64,000 bases of DNA, taken from NCBI GenBank assembly GCA_024401395.1, contig JAKSLD010000017.1, positions 1 through 64,000 of the forward strand. The letters run 5' to 3'. Shown piece after piece: positions 51,138 to 58,995 of this stretch; the first letter of the stretch is position 1, and each line of letters begins with the position of its first letter. Source of the DNA: Bacteroidales bacterium (GTDB taxonomy: Bacteria > Bacteroidota > Bacteroidia > Bacteroidales > Marinilabiliaceae). Below the pieces are notes generated by a model. The model was not told the DNA's origin, did no database searches, and worked only from the letters and a program-made list of their open reading frames with translations. The position numbers were made by a program, and so were the translations under genes.

Positions 51138-53024
51138 TTATTTCTCCCAGTTGTCGGTACGGAAAGGAGAAGCGAGGAGGCCATCCTTATTCATAAGGTT
51201 AGCGTCTACAGGGTTATTGCTCCATGCGTAGCGCACAGCCACTGGGTCCTTGATTTCGTCGGCAGAGACAACTACGGTATTACCCTTGATAACAGCCTTA
51301 GCCCAAACAAACTTCTTGTCGGCACCAGCTATAGCAAAGTGCTTAAGTTGTTCATTATTGCGAGCCTTGAGACCCTTGCCACATTCTGTGAAAGAGATGA
51401 TTATCTTGTTGCCTTCGACCTTCATGCCCTTGTAGCGAGGACCAGAAGCCTGAAGTTTTGATTCGCCGTAGACAAGTTTACGGGCACCGAGGATAAGGCG
51501 CTGAGCAATAGACTTCTTGTCGAGAGGGTGGATATCATTCCATTCGCCGACATCGTAGGTAGTTGCCATAGCTGTATTCGCAACAGTCTGTCCGACAGTG
51601 AACTGAGCCTCGCGGAGGCGAGCCCAGTCAGAATCTACAGGGTCCTTAGTGAGGTTCATATAGTTAGGCAACTGCACGAGGAGGAACGGCAGGTCAGGCT
51701 TATTGAGGACAGTACGCCAGTTGTTGATGAGATTTGTCAACAGGGTAGAGTACTGATTAGCTCGGCCAGCGTTATTCTCGCCCTGATACCATACTGCGCC
51801 ACAAACCTGATAGTTGCGGATAGGGTATATCATACCATTATAGAGACCAGAACCCTTATGCTTTGTGTCGGCACGCTTGAGAAGCTCCTTGTCGGCGTTC
51901 ATATTAAAGCCGACATTATATTTCCATTCACCCTCCAGAGAGATAGTCTCAGCATCACACTGGAGTTTGTATGGCTTATCCTTGACGATTTCGCCGTTGC
52001 CACCCATAGCTGTGAGCTTGAGAGTCACGACATTCTTACCAGCTTTGAGAACGCCTGCAGGGACATTATACTTACGTGGAGGGCCGAAATAGCCTGTTGT
52101 ACCCACCAAAGTACCATTTACCCAGACAGAGTCGCAATCCTGCATACGACCCATATAGATTTTAGCGTGGCGACCAGCGGCAGCTTCAGATACATTAATC
52201 TCCTTGCGGTACCAGATTGAGCCGTGGACATTATTAAAGCCCACCTCCCACCAAGTATTAGGTACTTGGGTTGTTTTCCAAGAAGAGTCGTCGAAATCAG
52301 GCTTCATCCACTTACCGCTACCTTGGTCGGTGGTCATATTATGGAGAGTATTGACAGCCTCCTGGTCGACGAGAAGGGTAGGGAACTCCTTGAGGTAATC
52401 CTGGTCGATCCACAATTCGATATCAGTACCACCCTTAGCAGAAGCGATGATGCCCACAGGGAGGTGAGTATAATTATAGATTTCGTATGCCATGAAATAT
52501 TCCAAGGCAGCCCAATTCATAACCTCAGAAGAGACAGCAGAGTACCATTTGCCACCAGGGTTGATGTTCTTCTGCTTCTTCTCTGGCGTTTCCTGATAAG
52601 GAACCTTGAAGTAGCGAATCATGTTATTGTTAGATACCTCTATTTCAGGGAAGCGCTCAGTGAGGCGGTTAACAGGAGTCTCCTGATTAGACTGGCCACC
52701 AAAAAGCCATACGTCGCCAACCAATACGTCGCGTAGGACGATATCATTTATCTCCATGACGAACGGACCGCCAGGAGTCTGTTTAGGCAGAGAAAGTTGC
52801 CATGAGCCATCCTCCTTAGTCTGAGTCTCATAGTACTGACCACGGAAGCGGACGGTTACCCATTCGCCAGGATTAGCCCATCCCCAGATAGGAAGTTCGA
52901 TATCACGCTGGAGAACCATCTTGTCGCCCACCAACCCAGGGAGGCGAACAGCGGCCTCTGCTGCGAATGATGACAATATGGCGCACAAAGCAGCGCACAA
53001 AGCACCTTTAAAGAAATTAGTCAT
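51138..53024 (-). CDS. Sialate O-acetylesterase
   Basis: The 628-aa exported protein (signal peptide 1-25, ending AEA-A) has the SASA esterase fold. The catalytic Ser112 sits in LFGGQSNQ, and VWYQGENNAGRA (about 415-425) is the second block. A jelly-roll segment like that of GH2 enzymes is inserted (about 225-385). The late WNDIHPLDK supplies the Asp-His pair. It removes O-acetyl groups from sialic acids, which lets sialidases act on host mucin glycans. A mucin-foraging role is inferred. It stands alone with its own terminator. Confidence 0.93.
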   Translation of the reverse strand: MTNFFKGALCAALCAILSSFAAEAAVRLPGLVGDKMVLQRDIELPIWGWANPGEWVTVRFRGQYYETQTKEDGSWQLSLPKQTPGGPFVMEINDIVLRDVLVGDVWLFGGQSNQETPVNRLTERFPEIEVSNNNMIRYFKVPYQETPEKKQKNINPGGKWYSAVSSEVMNWAALEYFMAYEIYNYTHLPVGIIASAKGGTDIELWIDQDYLKEFPTLLVDQEAVNTLHNMTTDQGSGKWMKPDFDDSSWKTTQVPNTWWEVGFNNVHGSIWYRKEINVSEAAAGRHAKIYMGRMQDCDSVWVNGTLVGTTGYFGPPRKYNVPAGVLKAGKNVVTLKLTAMGGNGEIVKDKPYKLQCDAETISLEGEWKYNVGFNMNADKELLKRADTKHKGSGLYNGMIYPIRNYQVCGAVWYQGENNAGRANQYSTLLTNLINNWRTVLNKPDLPFLLVQLPNYMNLTKDPVDSDWARLREAQFTVGQTVANTAMATTYDVGEWNDIHPLDKKSIAQRLILGARKLVYGESKLQASGPRYKGMKVEGNKIIISFTECGKGLKARNNEQLKHFAIAGADKKFVWAKAVIKGNTVVVSADEIKDPVAVRYAWSNNPVDANLMNKDGLLASPFRTDNWEK

Positions 53025-53074
53025 AATGTTTATTTAACTGCTATATGAAATATGTATTGTATGCAAGATAACTA

Positions 53075-55348
53075 TTATTCGGCTTTTTCAGATTTCTCCT
53101 TACGTTTTACGGAGTGGACACCCTTCACCTTGAGAAGTTTCTTGATGAGCGTCTGGAGGTCGTCCGTATTATGTATATATAAGTATATAGACCCGGCGAA
53201 TACGCCATCATGGGCTTCGAAATGGACAGATCTCATTTTTACGTTCTGTTCGAACGAGATAGTCTTAGTAAGTTCGCTGACGATACCCTGACGGTCGATT
53301 CCGGCAATTTCTATTACGACCAGGTAAGACAATACCTTGTGAGACTCCCACTGAGCTGCTACGATACGGTTGCCCATAGAAGACATCAGTTTGATAGCCT
53401 GTGGGCATCGGCGTGCGTGGAGAGTCATTGTACCATTTTCCTCGACATAAGCCACTACGTCATCGCCAGGGATAGGGGTGCAACAAGGAGCGATGCTATA
53501 AGACTGAGTAGCCTCGTCACTAAGAACGACATTCTTGTTCTTAGGCATTGGCGTAGGCGCTGGGTCGGAGCTATCATCCTCGTAGTCGTCATCGTCATCC
53601 TCTTCCTCGGCATTATCCTTACTGCCGAAAGAAATCTTCCACATTTTGATCCACTTGTTAGAAGACTTCTGTGTGAGAACCTTGTCGAGATTATCGAGAG
53701 AAATAGCACCCTTACCTACTTGATACAGAAGTTCCTCCTTATTGGAAATATGGTAGAAGCTGAGCATCTTCTTGATGATACGGGCGTTGATAGCCAGTTT
53801 TTTCTCCTGAAGTCGCTCAGTAATAATCTGTTCGCCTTTAGATACAGCCTCCTTTCGCTCCTCGCGGAAAACCTCGCGTATTTTCGTTTTAGCCTTAGCG
53901 GTAGTGACGAAATCAAGCCATTCGTACTTAGGCTGCTGTTTTTCAGAAGTAATGATCTCAACCTGATCTCCACTTTTCAGGACGTGGCTGATAGGTTCGA
54001 GCTTATAGTTGATTTTAGCTCCGATACAATGGTATCCGAGGTTACTATGAATCTCGAAAGCAAAATCGAGAGCGGTAGAATCAACAGGCATCTTCTTGAC
54101 CTCACCCTTAGGGGTAAAGATCATTATTTCGGAAGTGAAGAGATTCAGTTTAAACGCATCGAGGAATTCCAGAGAGTTAGAATCCACATTCTCCAACATT
54201 TGTCGGATGCTAGCTATCCATTTATCGACCTCATTCTCCTCGGCGCTATCGTCGTCCTCCTTGTATTTCCAGTGGGCGGCATAACCACGCTCAGCTATTT
54301 CGTCCATACGCTTGGTACGGATCTGGACCTCCACCCATCGACCGCTAGGGCTCATGATAGTAGTATGGAGGGCTTCGTAGCCATTAGCCTTAGGCGTTGA
54401 CACCCAGTCGCGAAGGCGATCAGGGTTTGGCCGGTAAAGGTCAGTTAGAATAGAATAGATACCCCAGCACTGAGTTTTCTCCGCCATGCCATTGTCGGCA
54501 GGCTCGAAAACGATACGCATAGCGAGAATGTCGTATATTTCCTCGAATGGGACATTCTTCGTCTGCATCTTGCGCCAGATAGAGTATATAGATTTAGGGC
54601 GAGCCTTGATAGTATACTGAAGGCCACGCTCATCGAGACGCTCCTTGACAGGTTTAGCGATGCTGTCTATGATAGTCTGGTAATCAGCCTCATTAGTCTT
54701 AAGTTTCTCCTCGAGCATCTTATAGACCTGAGGGTGCTCATATTTAAGGCTGAGGTCCTCGAGTTCTGTTTTTACGGCGAAAAGACCGAGGCGGTGAGCT
54801 ATAGGGGCGTAGATATAAAGAGTCTCCGCTGCGATACGGTACTGCTTATGCTCCGGCATTGAGTCGAGAGTACGCATATTATGGAGACGGTCGGCCAGTT
54901 TGATGAGGATTACACGTACGTCCTCAATCATAGAGACTAGTAACTTACGGAAGTTCTCAGCCTGAAGAGACGCGTTTTGGTCGAATACACCCTCCAATTT
55001 TGTGAGACCGTCGACTATACTGGCTACTTTCGGGCCGAAGAGCGACTCAAGGTCGGTCAGGTTGATGTCAGTATCCTCCACGACATCGTGAAGAAGTGCT
55101 GCAGCAACGCTAGTGACGCCCAACCCTATTTCAGATGCCACAATACGAGACACAGCGATAGGGTGGAAGATATAAAGTTCGCCTGATTTACGACGCATAC
55201 CACGATGGGCTTCATTCGCTAATTCAAAAGCCTTGCGAATGAGAGCCTCGCCCTTTTGTAGTTGAGGGCATTCCTCGATGAGGTCGTTCAGTCTGCGACG
55301 AGCTATTTCTTCCTCCTCTTCCTGTATGTTGATTATCGAATCGGCCAC
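53075..55348 (-). CDS. RelA/SpoT bifunctional (p)ppGpp synthetase/hydrolase
   Basis: The 757-aa protein has the N-terminal HD hydrolase (about 35-200, ALLHDVVEDTD), the synthetase domain (about 240-360, RPKSIYSIWRKMQ and DILAMRIVF), TGS (about 405-465, FTPKGEVKKMP), a helical region and a C-terminal ACT domain (about 680-750). Both catalytic centres look intact, so it is a SpoT-like long RSH that makes and degrades the alarmone in starvation. An unusually acidic stretch rich in Asp and Glu (about 590-610) separates the helical and late domains. The gene is followed by the sialate esterase gene 50 bp downstream. Confidence 0.95.
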   Translation of the reverse strand: MADSIINIQEEEEEIARRRLNDLIEECPQLQKGEALIRKAFELANEAHRGMRRKSGELYIFHPIAVSRIVASEIGLGVTSVAAALLHDVVEDTDINLTDLESLFGPKVASIVDGLTKLEGVFDQNASLQAENFRKLLVSMIEDVRVILIKLADRLHNMRTLDSMPEHKQYRIAAETLYIYAPIAHRLGLFAVKTELEDLSLKYEHPQVYKMLEEKLKTNEADYQTIIDSIAKPVKERLDERGLQYTIKARPKSIYSIWRKMQTKNVPFEEIYDILAMRIVFEPADNGMAEKTQCWGIYSILTDLYRPNPDRLRDWVSTPKANGYEALHTTIMSPSGRWVEVQIRTKRMDEIAERGYAAHWKYKEDDDSAEENEVDKWIASIRQMLENVDSNSLEFLDAFKLNLFTSEIMIFTPKGEVKKMPVDSTALDFAFEIHSNLGYHCIGAKINYKLEPISHVLKSGDQVEIITSEKQQPKYEWLDFVTTAKAKTKIREVFREERKEAVSKGEQIITERLQEKKLAINARIIKKMLSFYHISNKEELLYQVGKGAISLDNLDKVLTQKSSNKWIKMWKISFGSKDNAEEEDDDDDYEDDSSDPAPTPMPKNKNVVLSDEATQSYSIAPCCTPIPGDDVVAYVEENGTMTLHARRCPQAIKLMSSMGNRIVAAQWESHKVLSYLVVIEIAGIDRQGIVSELTKTISFEQNVKMRSVHFEAHDGVFAGSIYLYIHNTDDLQTLIKKLLKVKGVHSVKRKEKSEKAE

Positions 55349-55372
55349 GGTAAATAATGTTTAGTGAATATA

Positions 55373-56326
55373 CTACCTAAGTAGGGTAACGGTGCCTTTG
55401 CGCGTGAAAGATACTCCTCGTTCAAAAGCCTCTGCCTCACAGATGTAGATGTATACGCCTTCGGCTGCCTCTGTGTTGCCATTCTTGCCATTCCATCCCT
55501 TTTCAGGGTCGGATGTAGAGAAGATGCGTCTTCCCCATCGGTTATATATTGATAGTTTGTATTTTTTTATTGACTTATAGGCTGGGCGGAACTCGTCGTT
55601 CATACCGTCGCCATTAGGGGTAAATGCGTCAGGGAAACGGATGTCTGCGTCGGTCACGTATACCACTTCAGTGGAATCGGAATGAGAACATCCAGAAAAC
55701 TCGTTGGTGACGGTCAGAGAGATGCGATATTCGCCAGGAGTCTGGAACTGATAGACAGGGTCCTTGTCGAATAGTCTGGTAAGATTGCCCATTGTCCATT
55801 CGCTTACAGTGTAGTCGCCCTTTGATTTGTTGGTAAATTCGACATCCACCGGTGCGGACAAAGCGGTAGGCATAGAGACCTCGTGAGGTATTTCGCGATC
55901 GCGTACTGAGAGCGAATACTCGGCACGTACGCCCCAAGAAGGCAGGGAGATGGCATCTGTTGCCTCGGAATTGAATTTATTGGAAACTACGAGCTTAAGC
56001 GTAGTAGAGTCGACAGGAACGGGGAGTGTAGCCTCTGGATATCTGGATTCAAAGACAATGCTATCTGCGAAAGACCATGTGTATAAAAGTTCTTGTTTGT
56101 GAGTGGTGGTAGTATTGTCTTCGTTGGTAATGGTATAATCTTCGGCAATTGTAATAGCGTGAGCCAATACCTCTTCGCAGTTGATAGTGTCGAGAACTAT
56201 GGTAGCTTGAGACACTACAGGAGATGAGACGTCCTGAGCATTGGATGAGATTAGGAGAAGCAAACTGAAGAGAATCAGTGCCGAACACTTGTGAATTAAA
56301 GACAATATGTAGCCTGTTGTTTTCAT
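55373..56326 (-). CDS. Secreted protein with PKD-like domain and T9SS type B sorting domain
   Basis: The 317-aa protein has a signal peptide (about 1-30), a beta-rich middle with a PKD-like repeat (about 150-225, YQFQTPGEYRISLTVTNEFSG) and a C-terminal gliding-motility-associated domain (about 230-317). Its hallmark FPDAFTPNGDGMNDEF, then YNRWGRRIF and GWNGK, are the signature of T9SS type B (CHU_C) cargo. Such proteins cross the outer membrane through the type IX secretion system and stay surface-bound. No enzymatic domain is present, so a structural or adhesive role is likely. It is short for this class. Confidence 0.9.
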   Translation of the reverse strand: MKTTGYILSLIHKCSALILFSLLLLISSNAQDVSSPVVSQATIVLDTINCEEVLAHAITIAEDYTITNEDNTTTTHKQELLYTWSFADSIVFESRYPEATLPVPVDSTTLKLVVSNKFNSEATDAISLPSWGVRAEYSLSVRDREIPHEVSMPTALSAPVDVEFTNKSKGDYTVSEWTMGNLTRLFDKDPVYQFQTPGEYRISLTVTNEFSGCSHSDSTEVVYVTDADIRFPDAFTPNGDGMNDEFRPAYKSIKKYKLSIYNRWGRRIFSTSDPEKGWNGKNGNTEAAEGVYIYICEAEAFERGVSFTRKGTVTLLR

Positions 56327-56377
56327 TTGAGTGTAAAGTTACGTTTTATTTGCGAAAGAATGAAATAAACAAAAAAA

Positions 56378-56402
56378 ATAGTGCACTGTCACAGCGCACT
56401 AT
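56378..56402 (-). terminator. Terminator of the tRNA-Glu pair
   Basis: On the minus strand ATAGTGCGCTG pairs imperfectly with CAGTGCACTAT and is followed by a run of eight T residues. Confidence 0.8.
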
Positions 56403-56444
56403 AACCACTCAAAACTCTATATATTAATTAACCACTCAAAACTG

Positions 56445-56516
56445 TACTCGATAGGAGAATCGAACTCCTATTTAGAGAATGAGAATCTCTCGTCCTAACC
56501 GTTAGACGAATCGAGC
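56445..56516 (-). tRNA. tRNA-Glu (anticodon CTC), copy 1
   Basis: Minus strand. The acceptor arm GCTCGAT pairs with ATCGAGT (the first pair is G-U). The D arm (GTCTAACGGTTAGGAC) is typical of tRNA-Glu. The anticodon stem AGAGA/TCTCT holds loop TTCTCAT (anticodon CTC). The T arm has TTCGATTC. CCA is not encoded. Confidence 0.93.
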
Positions 56517-56549
56517 AGATTGTCTTTGAAATGTCCCGTGTGTCCCGAG

Positions 56550-56621
56550 TACTCGATAGGAGAATCGAACTCCTATTTAGAGAATGAGAATCTCTCGTCC
56601 TAACCGTTAGACGAATCGAGC
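56550..56621 (-). tRNA. tRNA-Glu (anticodon CTC), copy 2
   Basis: Identical in sequence to the copy 105 bp away. It is the promoter-proximal copy on the minus strand. A tandem duplication is the simplest origin. Confidence 0.93.
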
Positions 56622-56666
56622 GTCGTTACATTGTCGTTCGCGATACCACTATCGTTTTTGACGATG

Positions 56667-56695
56667 CAAAGGTAGGTGTATTTTTTATATCTGCA
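56667..56695 (-). promoter_or_regulatory. Promoter of the tRNA-Glu pair
   Basis: On the minus strand TACCTTTG (56674-56667) is preceded, about 18 bp away, by a TTG. The box lies about 45 bp before the tRNA. Confidence 0.6.
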
Positions 56696-56784
56696 ATAGC
56701 TTTAGTGAAATATTTTTCAACTTTTTTTCGGCGCTATCGTGCAAAATGTTGATATTCAGTAAATGGAGAATGGTATTTTTTGCT

Positions 56785-57309
56785 CTATTCTCGGACAAAC
56801 TCGCCAGCTAAGTCGGCTCTTAGTCCTTCAAGGGCGCGGCGGATGTAGAAAGATGTCTTGTCGCCTGCTTCTTCAAGTATTTTGCGACCCAACTCTATCG
56901 ATGAGGCTTTAGGGTCGGTAGTTTTTGCTACTTCGGTGAGTAGCTTGCATACTTCGTTCTTAGCCTCGGTGATACGATGCCAAGAAGCCGTGGATATGTA
57001 GATCTGCATTGCGACATTATGTTCGAACTCCTGCCGGATTGAACTGATTAGGAGTGTGTGTAGTTCTAGGGCGGTATTTACGTTCATCTGTTCGCGAGGG
57101 ACGCTGTTGACAGGGGAGATGCGCTCTAGGTATAATGCCAGGCGTTCGTATGCCTGGATGCGAGATGGCATGATGTCGCTAAGAAAGCGATTCTGCAGCT
57201 CTTGTGCTCGTCTGCGTTCGTCGGCTCTATGGAAAAGATAGATAATGGTAGCTACTGTCGACAGGCAGATGAGTAGTGTTAGAAGAAGTTGTATGGTAGT
57301 GTTTGACAT
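56785..57309 (-). CDS. Membrane-anchored protein of unknown function
   Basis: The 174-aa protein has one N-terminal transmembrane helix (about residues 6-26). A helical, charged cytoplasmic or periplasmic domain follows (about 30-174), with RRAQELQNRFLSDIMPSRIQAYERLALYLERISP near its start. I recall similar uncharacterised proteins in Bacteroidales but no function. No catalytic motif is visible. It lies between the tRNA-Glu pair and the second tRNA cluster and has no protein-coding neighbours on its transcript. Confidence 0.75.
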   Translation of the reverse strand: MSNTTIQLLLTLLICLSTVATIIYLFHRADERRRAQELQNRFLSDIMPSRIQAYERLALYLERISPVNSVPREQMNVNTALELHTLLISSIRQEFEHNVAMQIYISTASWHRITEAKNEVCKLLTEVAKTTDPKASSIELGRKILEEAGDKTSFYIRRALEGLRADLAGEFVRE

Positions 57310-57398
57310 TATCGTTTAATGTTAAGGATTAATGATGGCGACTTTTACGATGTAAGGATAGAATGGTTACGTTTGTGTTGAGATTAGGGTAAAATAGA

Positions 57399-57428
57399 AA
57401 CCCCTCGCACCTGAAGATGCAAGGGGTT
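57399..57428 (-). terminator. Terminator of the SRP RNA/tRNA cluster
   Basis: On the minus strand AACCCCTTGCA pairs with TGCGAGGGGTT (one G-U pair) and a T-rich tail follows, just after tRNA-Gly. Confidence 0.8.
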
Positions 57429-57439
57429 AGATCATTGAG

Positions 57440-57512
57440 AGCGGAAAACGGGACTCGAACCCGCAACATTCAGCTTGGAGGGCTGACACTCTACCAATTG
57501 AGCTATTTCCGC
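57440..57512 (-). tRNA. tRNA-Gly (anticodon TCC) with C at position 33
   Basis: Minus strand, 73 nt. All stems pair: acceptor GCGGAAA/TTTCCGC, D stem GCTC/GAGT, anticodon stem TCAGC/GCTGA, T stem GCGGG/CCCGT. The anticodon loop reads CCTCCAA, so the anticodon is TCC and base 33 is C instead of the near-universal T. Confidence 0.9.
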
Positions 57513-57526
57513 GAGATATGAAAGAG

Positions 57527-57599
57527 AGCCAATAGTCGGACTCGAACCAACGACCGGCTGATTACAAATCAGCTGCTCTACCAACTGAGCTATATTGGC
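57527..57599 (-). tRNA. tRNA-Thr (anticodon TGT), copy 1
   Basis: Minus strand, 73 nt. Acceptor GCCAATA/TATTGGC, anticodon stem GCTGA/TCAGC, loop TTTGTAA. The discriminator base is T. Confidence 0.93.
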
Positions 57600-57606
57600 G
57601 AAAGGG

Positions 57607-57687
57607 TGGGAGGGATAGGATTCGAACCTATGAAGCCGAAGCAACAGATTTACAGTCTGCCCCATTTGACCGCTCTGGAACCCTCCC
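57607..57687 (-). tRNA. tRNA-Tyr (anticodon GTA)
   Basis: Minus strand, 81 nt with a long variable arm. Acceptor GGGAGGG/CCCTCCC, anticodon loop CTGTAAA, T loop TTCGAAT. Confidence 0.93.
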
Positions 57688-57753
57688 GAAGACTTTTTCG
57701 GAAATAGTTTCAATATTTCAACACATTCTCGAGACGTTCTCTCAAGATCTTTG

Positions 57754-57826
57754 AGCCAATAGTCGGACTCGAACCAACGACCGGCTGATTACAAATCAGC
57801 TGCTCTACCAACTGAGCTATATTGGC
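57754..57826 (-). tRNA. tRNA-Thr (anticodon TGT), copy 2
   Basis: Identical to the copy at 57527-57599. It lies 5 bp after the probable SRP RNA and is the first tRNA of the cluster. Confidence 0.93.
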
Positions 57827-57831
57827 GGGTG

Positions 57832-57946
57832 GGCAAGCGATCTGAATCGCACCGCTCAACTCTCTACCTTTGCTACGGTCAAGTCCTGGAGGAGTTCAAG
57901 AGGAGCTGGTCGTACAGGGCCTACCCGTGTTATGGTATTGCTTGCC
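57832..57946 (-). ncRNA. ffs: Probable small signal recognition particle RNA (4.5S type)
   Basis: A 115-nt region on the minus strand whose ends pair (GGCAAGC with GCTTGCC). Near its middle lies CTCCTCCAGG, then ACTTGACCGT, then AGCAAAGG. CAGG facing AGCA is the symmetric loop that binds Ffh in bacterial SRP RNA. The apical loop is not an obvious GNRA, so I am less sure. It sits between a strong promoter and tRNA-Thr and would be cotranscribed with four tRNAs. Confidence 0.68.
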
Positions 57947-57986
57947 GAGTTTTAGCGTTGTGCTATTCATTTCGGTTTTGCGAGTG

Positions 57987-58017
57987 CAAAGGTAGGAACG
58001 ATTTTTGAACTACCAAA
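57987..58017 (-). promoter_or_regulatory. Promoter of the SRP RNA/tRNA cluster
   Basis: On the minus strand TTTGG (58017-58013) and TACCTTTG (57994-57987) are spaced by 18 bp, close to consensus, about 40 bp before the SRP RNA. Confidence 0.72.
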
Positions 58018-58115
58018 CATTTCGGGTACTTTTTTTCTAAGAAAATTCATACTTAAATGTTATTGTGTTGATATTGAGATAGGTGTGTTGAAGAGATTTT
58101 CTGAGGATGCTGGTG

Positions 58116-58610
58116 TCAAAGGACGACTATTCTCTGGTTGTTCATAATGTCCGTATCTGCATCGGTAAGAAAGCGTATGACGCGGGCAGCGTTTACACCG
58201 TTGTTTTTGTCAGGGTATACAATGCTGTTGAAGCTGGAAAATTTAGAAATGTCTGTATTCTTTGGCATATTATTCTCTTCGGATACGTGTCGGCAAAGGA
58301 TGAGACGACTGTTTTTATAAGGTATTTCATCTCCTGTGTTATTGATAATGACATCAAAATCGAGGATTGATTGGTCGACTTGTCGTGCCAGTGTCCTTTT
58401 GCAGTCGTCTGCCAGTGTTGTGTCGACATTTGAATAAAATACAGTGTGACCTCCATTGCAGAGTGATTTCAAGATGTCTATATGGGCATTGCAAGTAACG
58501 CCGATTACCAATATGGTCTTCTTTTTCGGCATTTTGTGTTTGCGGATAGTATTTCCAGTACCGCCATTGCGGTATTCGTCCATTCTTTTTTCTAGGTAGT
58601 TGTCGGCCAT
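58116..58610 (-). CDS. Rossmann-like protein of unknown function
   Basis: The 164-aa protein begins MADNYLEKRMDEYRNG, a short helical lead seen in several Bacteroidales proteins related to short-chain dehydrogenases. After a basic linker, TILVIGVTCNAHIDILKSL (about 33-51) looks like a first strand and loop of a Rossmann fold, and DFDVIINNTGDE resembles the NNAG strand. The catalytic Tyr-x3-Lys pair is not visible, so it is not an ordinary dehydrogenase. I used the ATG at 58610 rather than an upstream in-frame codon. It may be a degenerate oxidoreductase or a nucleotide-binding protein. Confidence 0.65.
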   Translation of the reverse strand: MADNYLEKRMDEYRNGGTGNTIRKHKMPKKKTILVIGVTCNAHIDILKSLCNGGHTVFYSNVDTTLADDCKRTLARQVDQSILDFDVIINNTGDEIPYKNSRLILCRHVSEENNMPKNTDISKFSSFNSIVYPDKNNGVNAARVIRFLTDADTDIMNNQRIVVL

Positions 58611-58652
58611 GGGGGTATTATTTGTGTTCCGCAAAAATAATCAATTTAATTG

Positions 58653-58768
58653 GAGGGTATATCCTCAATTACTTTTTCCCTTCTCAAGCACGTAATAAAT
58701 GAAAAATTTACGATGAACGAGGGACTTCTCCGAGTCTAGCCTGAGTGTAGAAAGTGTCTACTCTTAGG
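58653..58768 (-). repeat. Interspersed element copy F with the left part of the palindromic composite
   Basis: Read on the minus strand: units such as CTTTCTACACT, CAGGCTAGACT and CGGAGAAGTCC spaced 11 bp, then the box CCCTCGTTCATCGTAA with a T tail, a short spacer, and AAGTAATTGAGGATAT, which equals the start of the composite at 21731 and 34401. The palindrome is then cut off. Together with copy G it fills the non-coding stretch 58611-58995 between two divergent genes. Confidence 0.72.
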
Positions 58769-58773
58769 CTACA

Positions 58774-58852
58774 AATAAAAAAAATTACGATGAACAAGGG
58801 ACTTCTCTGTATATAGTCTGTATATAGAGAGCGTATAGAGAAGGTATAGAAA
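58774..58852 (-). repeat. Interspersed element copy G
   Basis: On the minus strand, TATA-rich units repeat at about 11 bp (TTCTCTATACG, CTCTCTATATA, CAGACTATATA, CAGAGAAGTCC) and run into CCCTTGTTCATCGTAA with a T-rich tail. It lies 70 bp from copy F in the same orientation. Confidence 0.75.
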
Positions 58853-58925
58853 GAACCTGTAGAAACCGATAATATTTGGTCAACGTAATGCCCTAAGTTT
58901 GCTTTTAAATGAAATTGCTGTGGGT

Positions 58926-58954
58926 TGGAGGTAGTATGGATAAAGATAACTTTG
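58926..58954 (+). promoter_or_regulatory. Promoter of the hybrid regulator gene
   Basis: TTGG at about 58926 and TAACTTTG (58947-58954) have near-consensus spacing. The box lies 41 bp before the start codon. Confidence 0.5.
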
Positions 58955-58995
58955 TACATTTGTCACGTATTTTAATGTGATAACTCGATAAATTA

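Noticed and set aside
53210..54400. 396-codon open frame opposite relA/spoT
   Set aside because: Antisense shadow of a gene with well-defined catalytic domains; hydrophobic, low-information translation.
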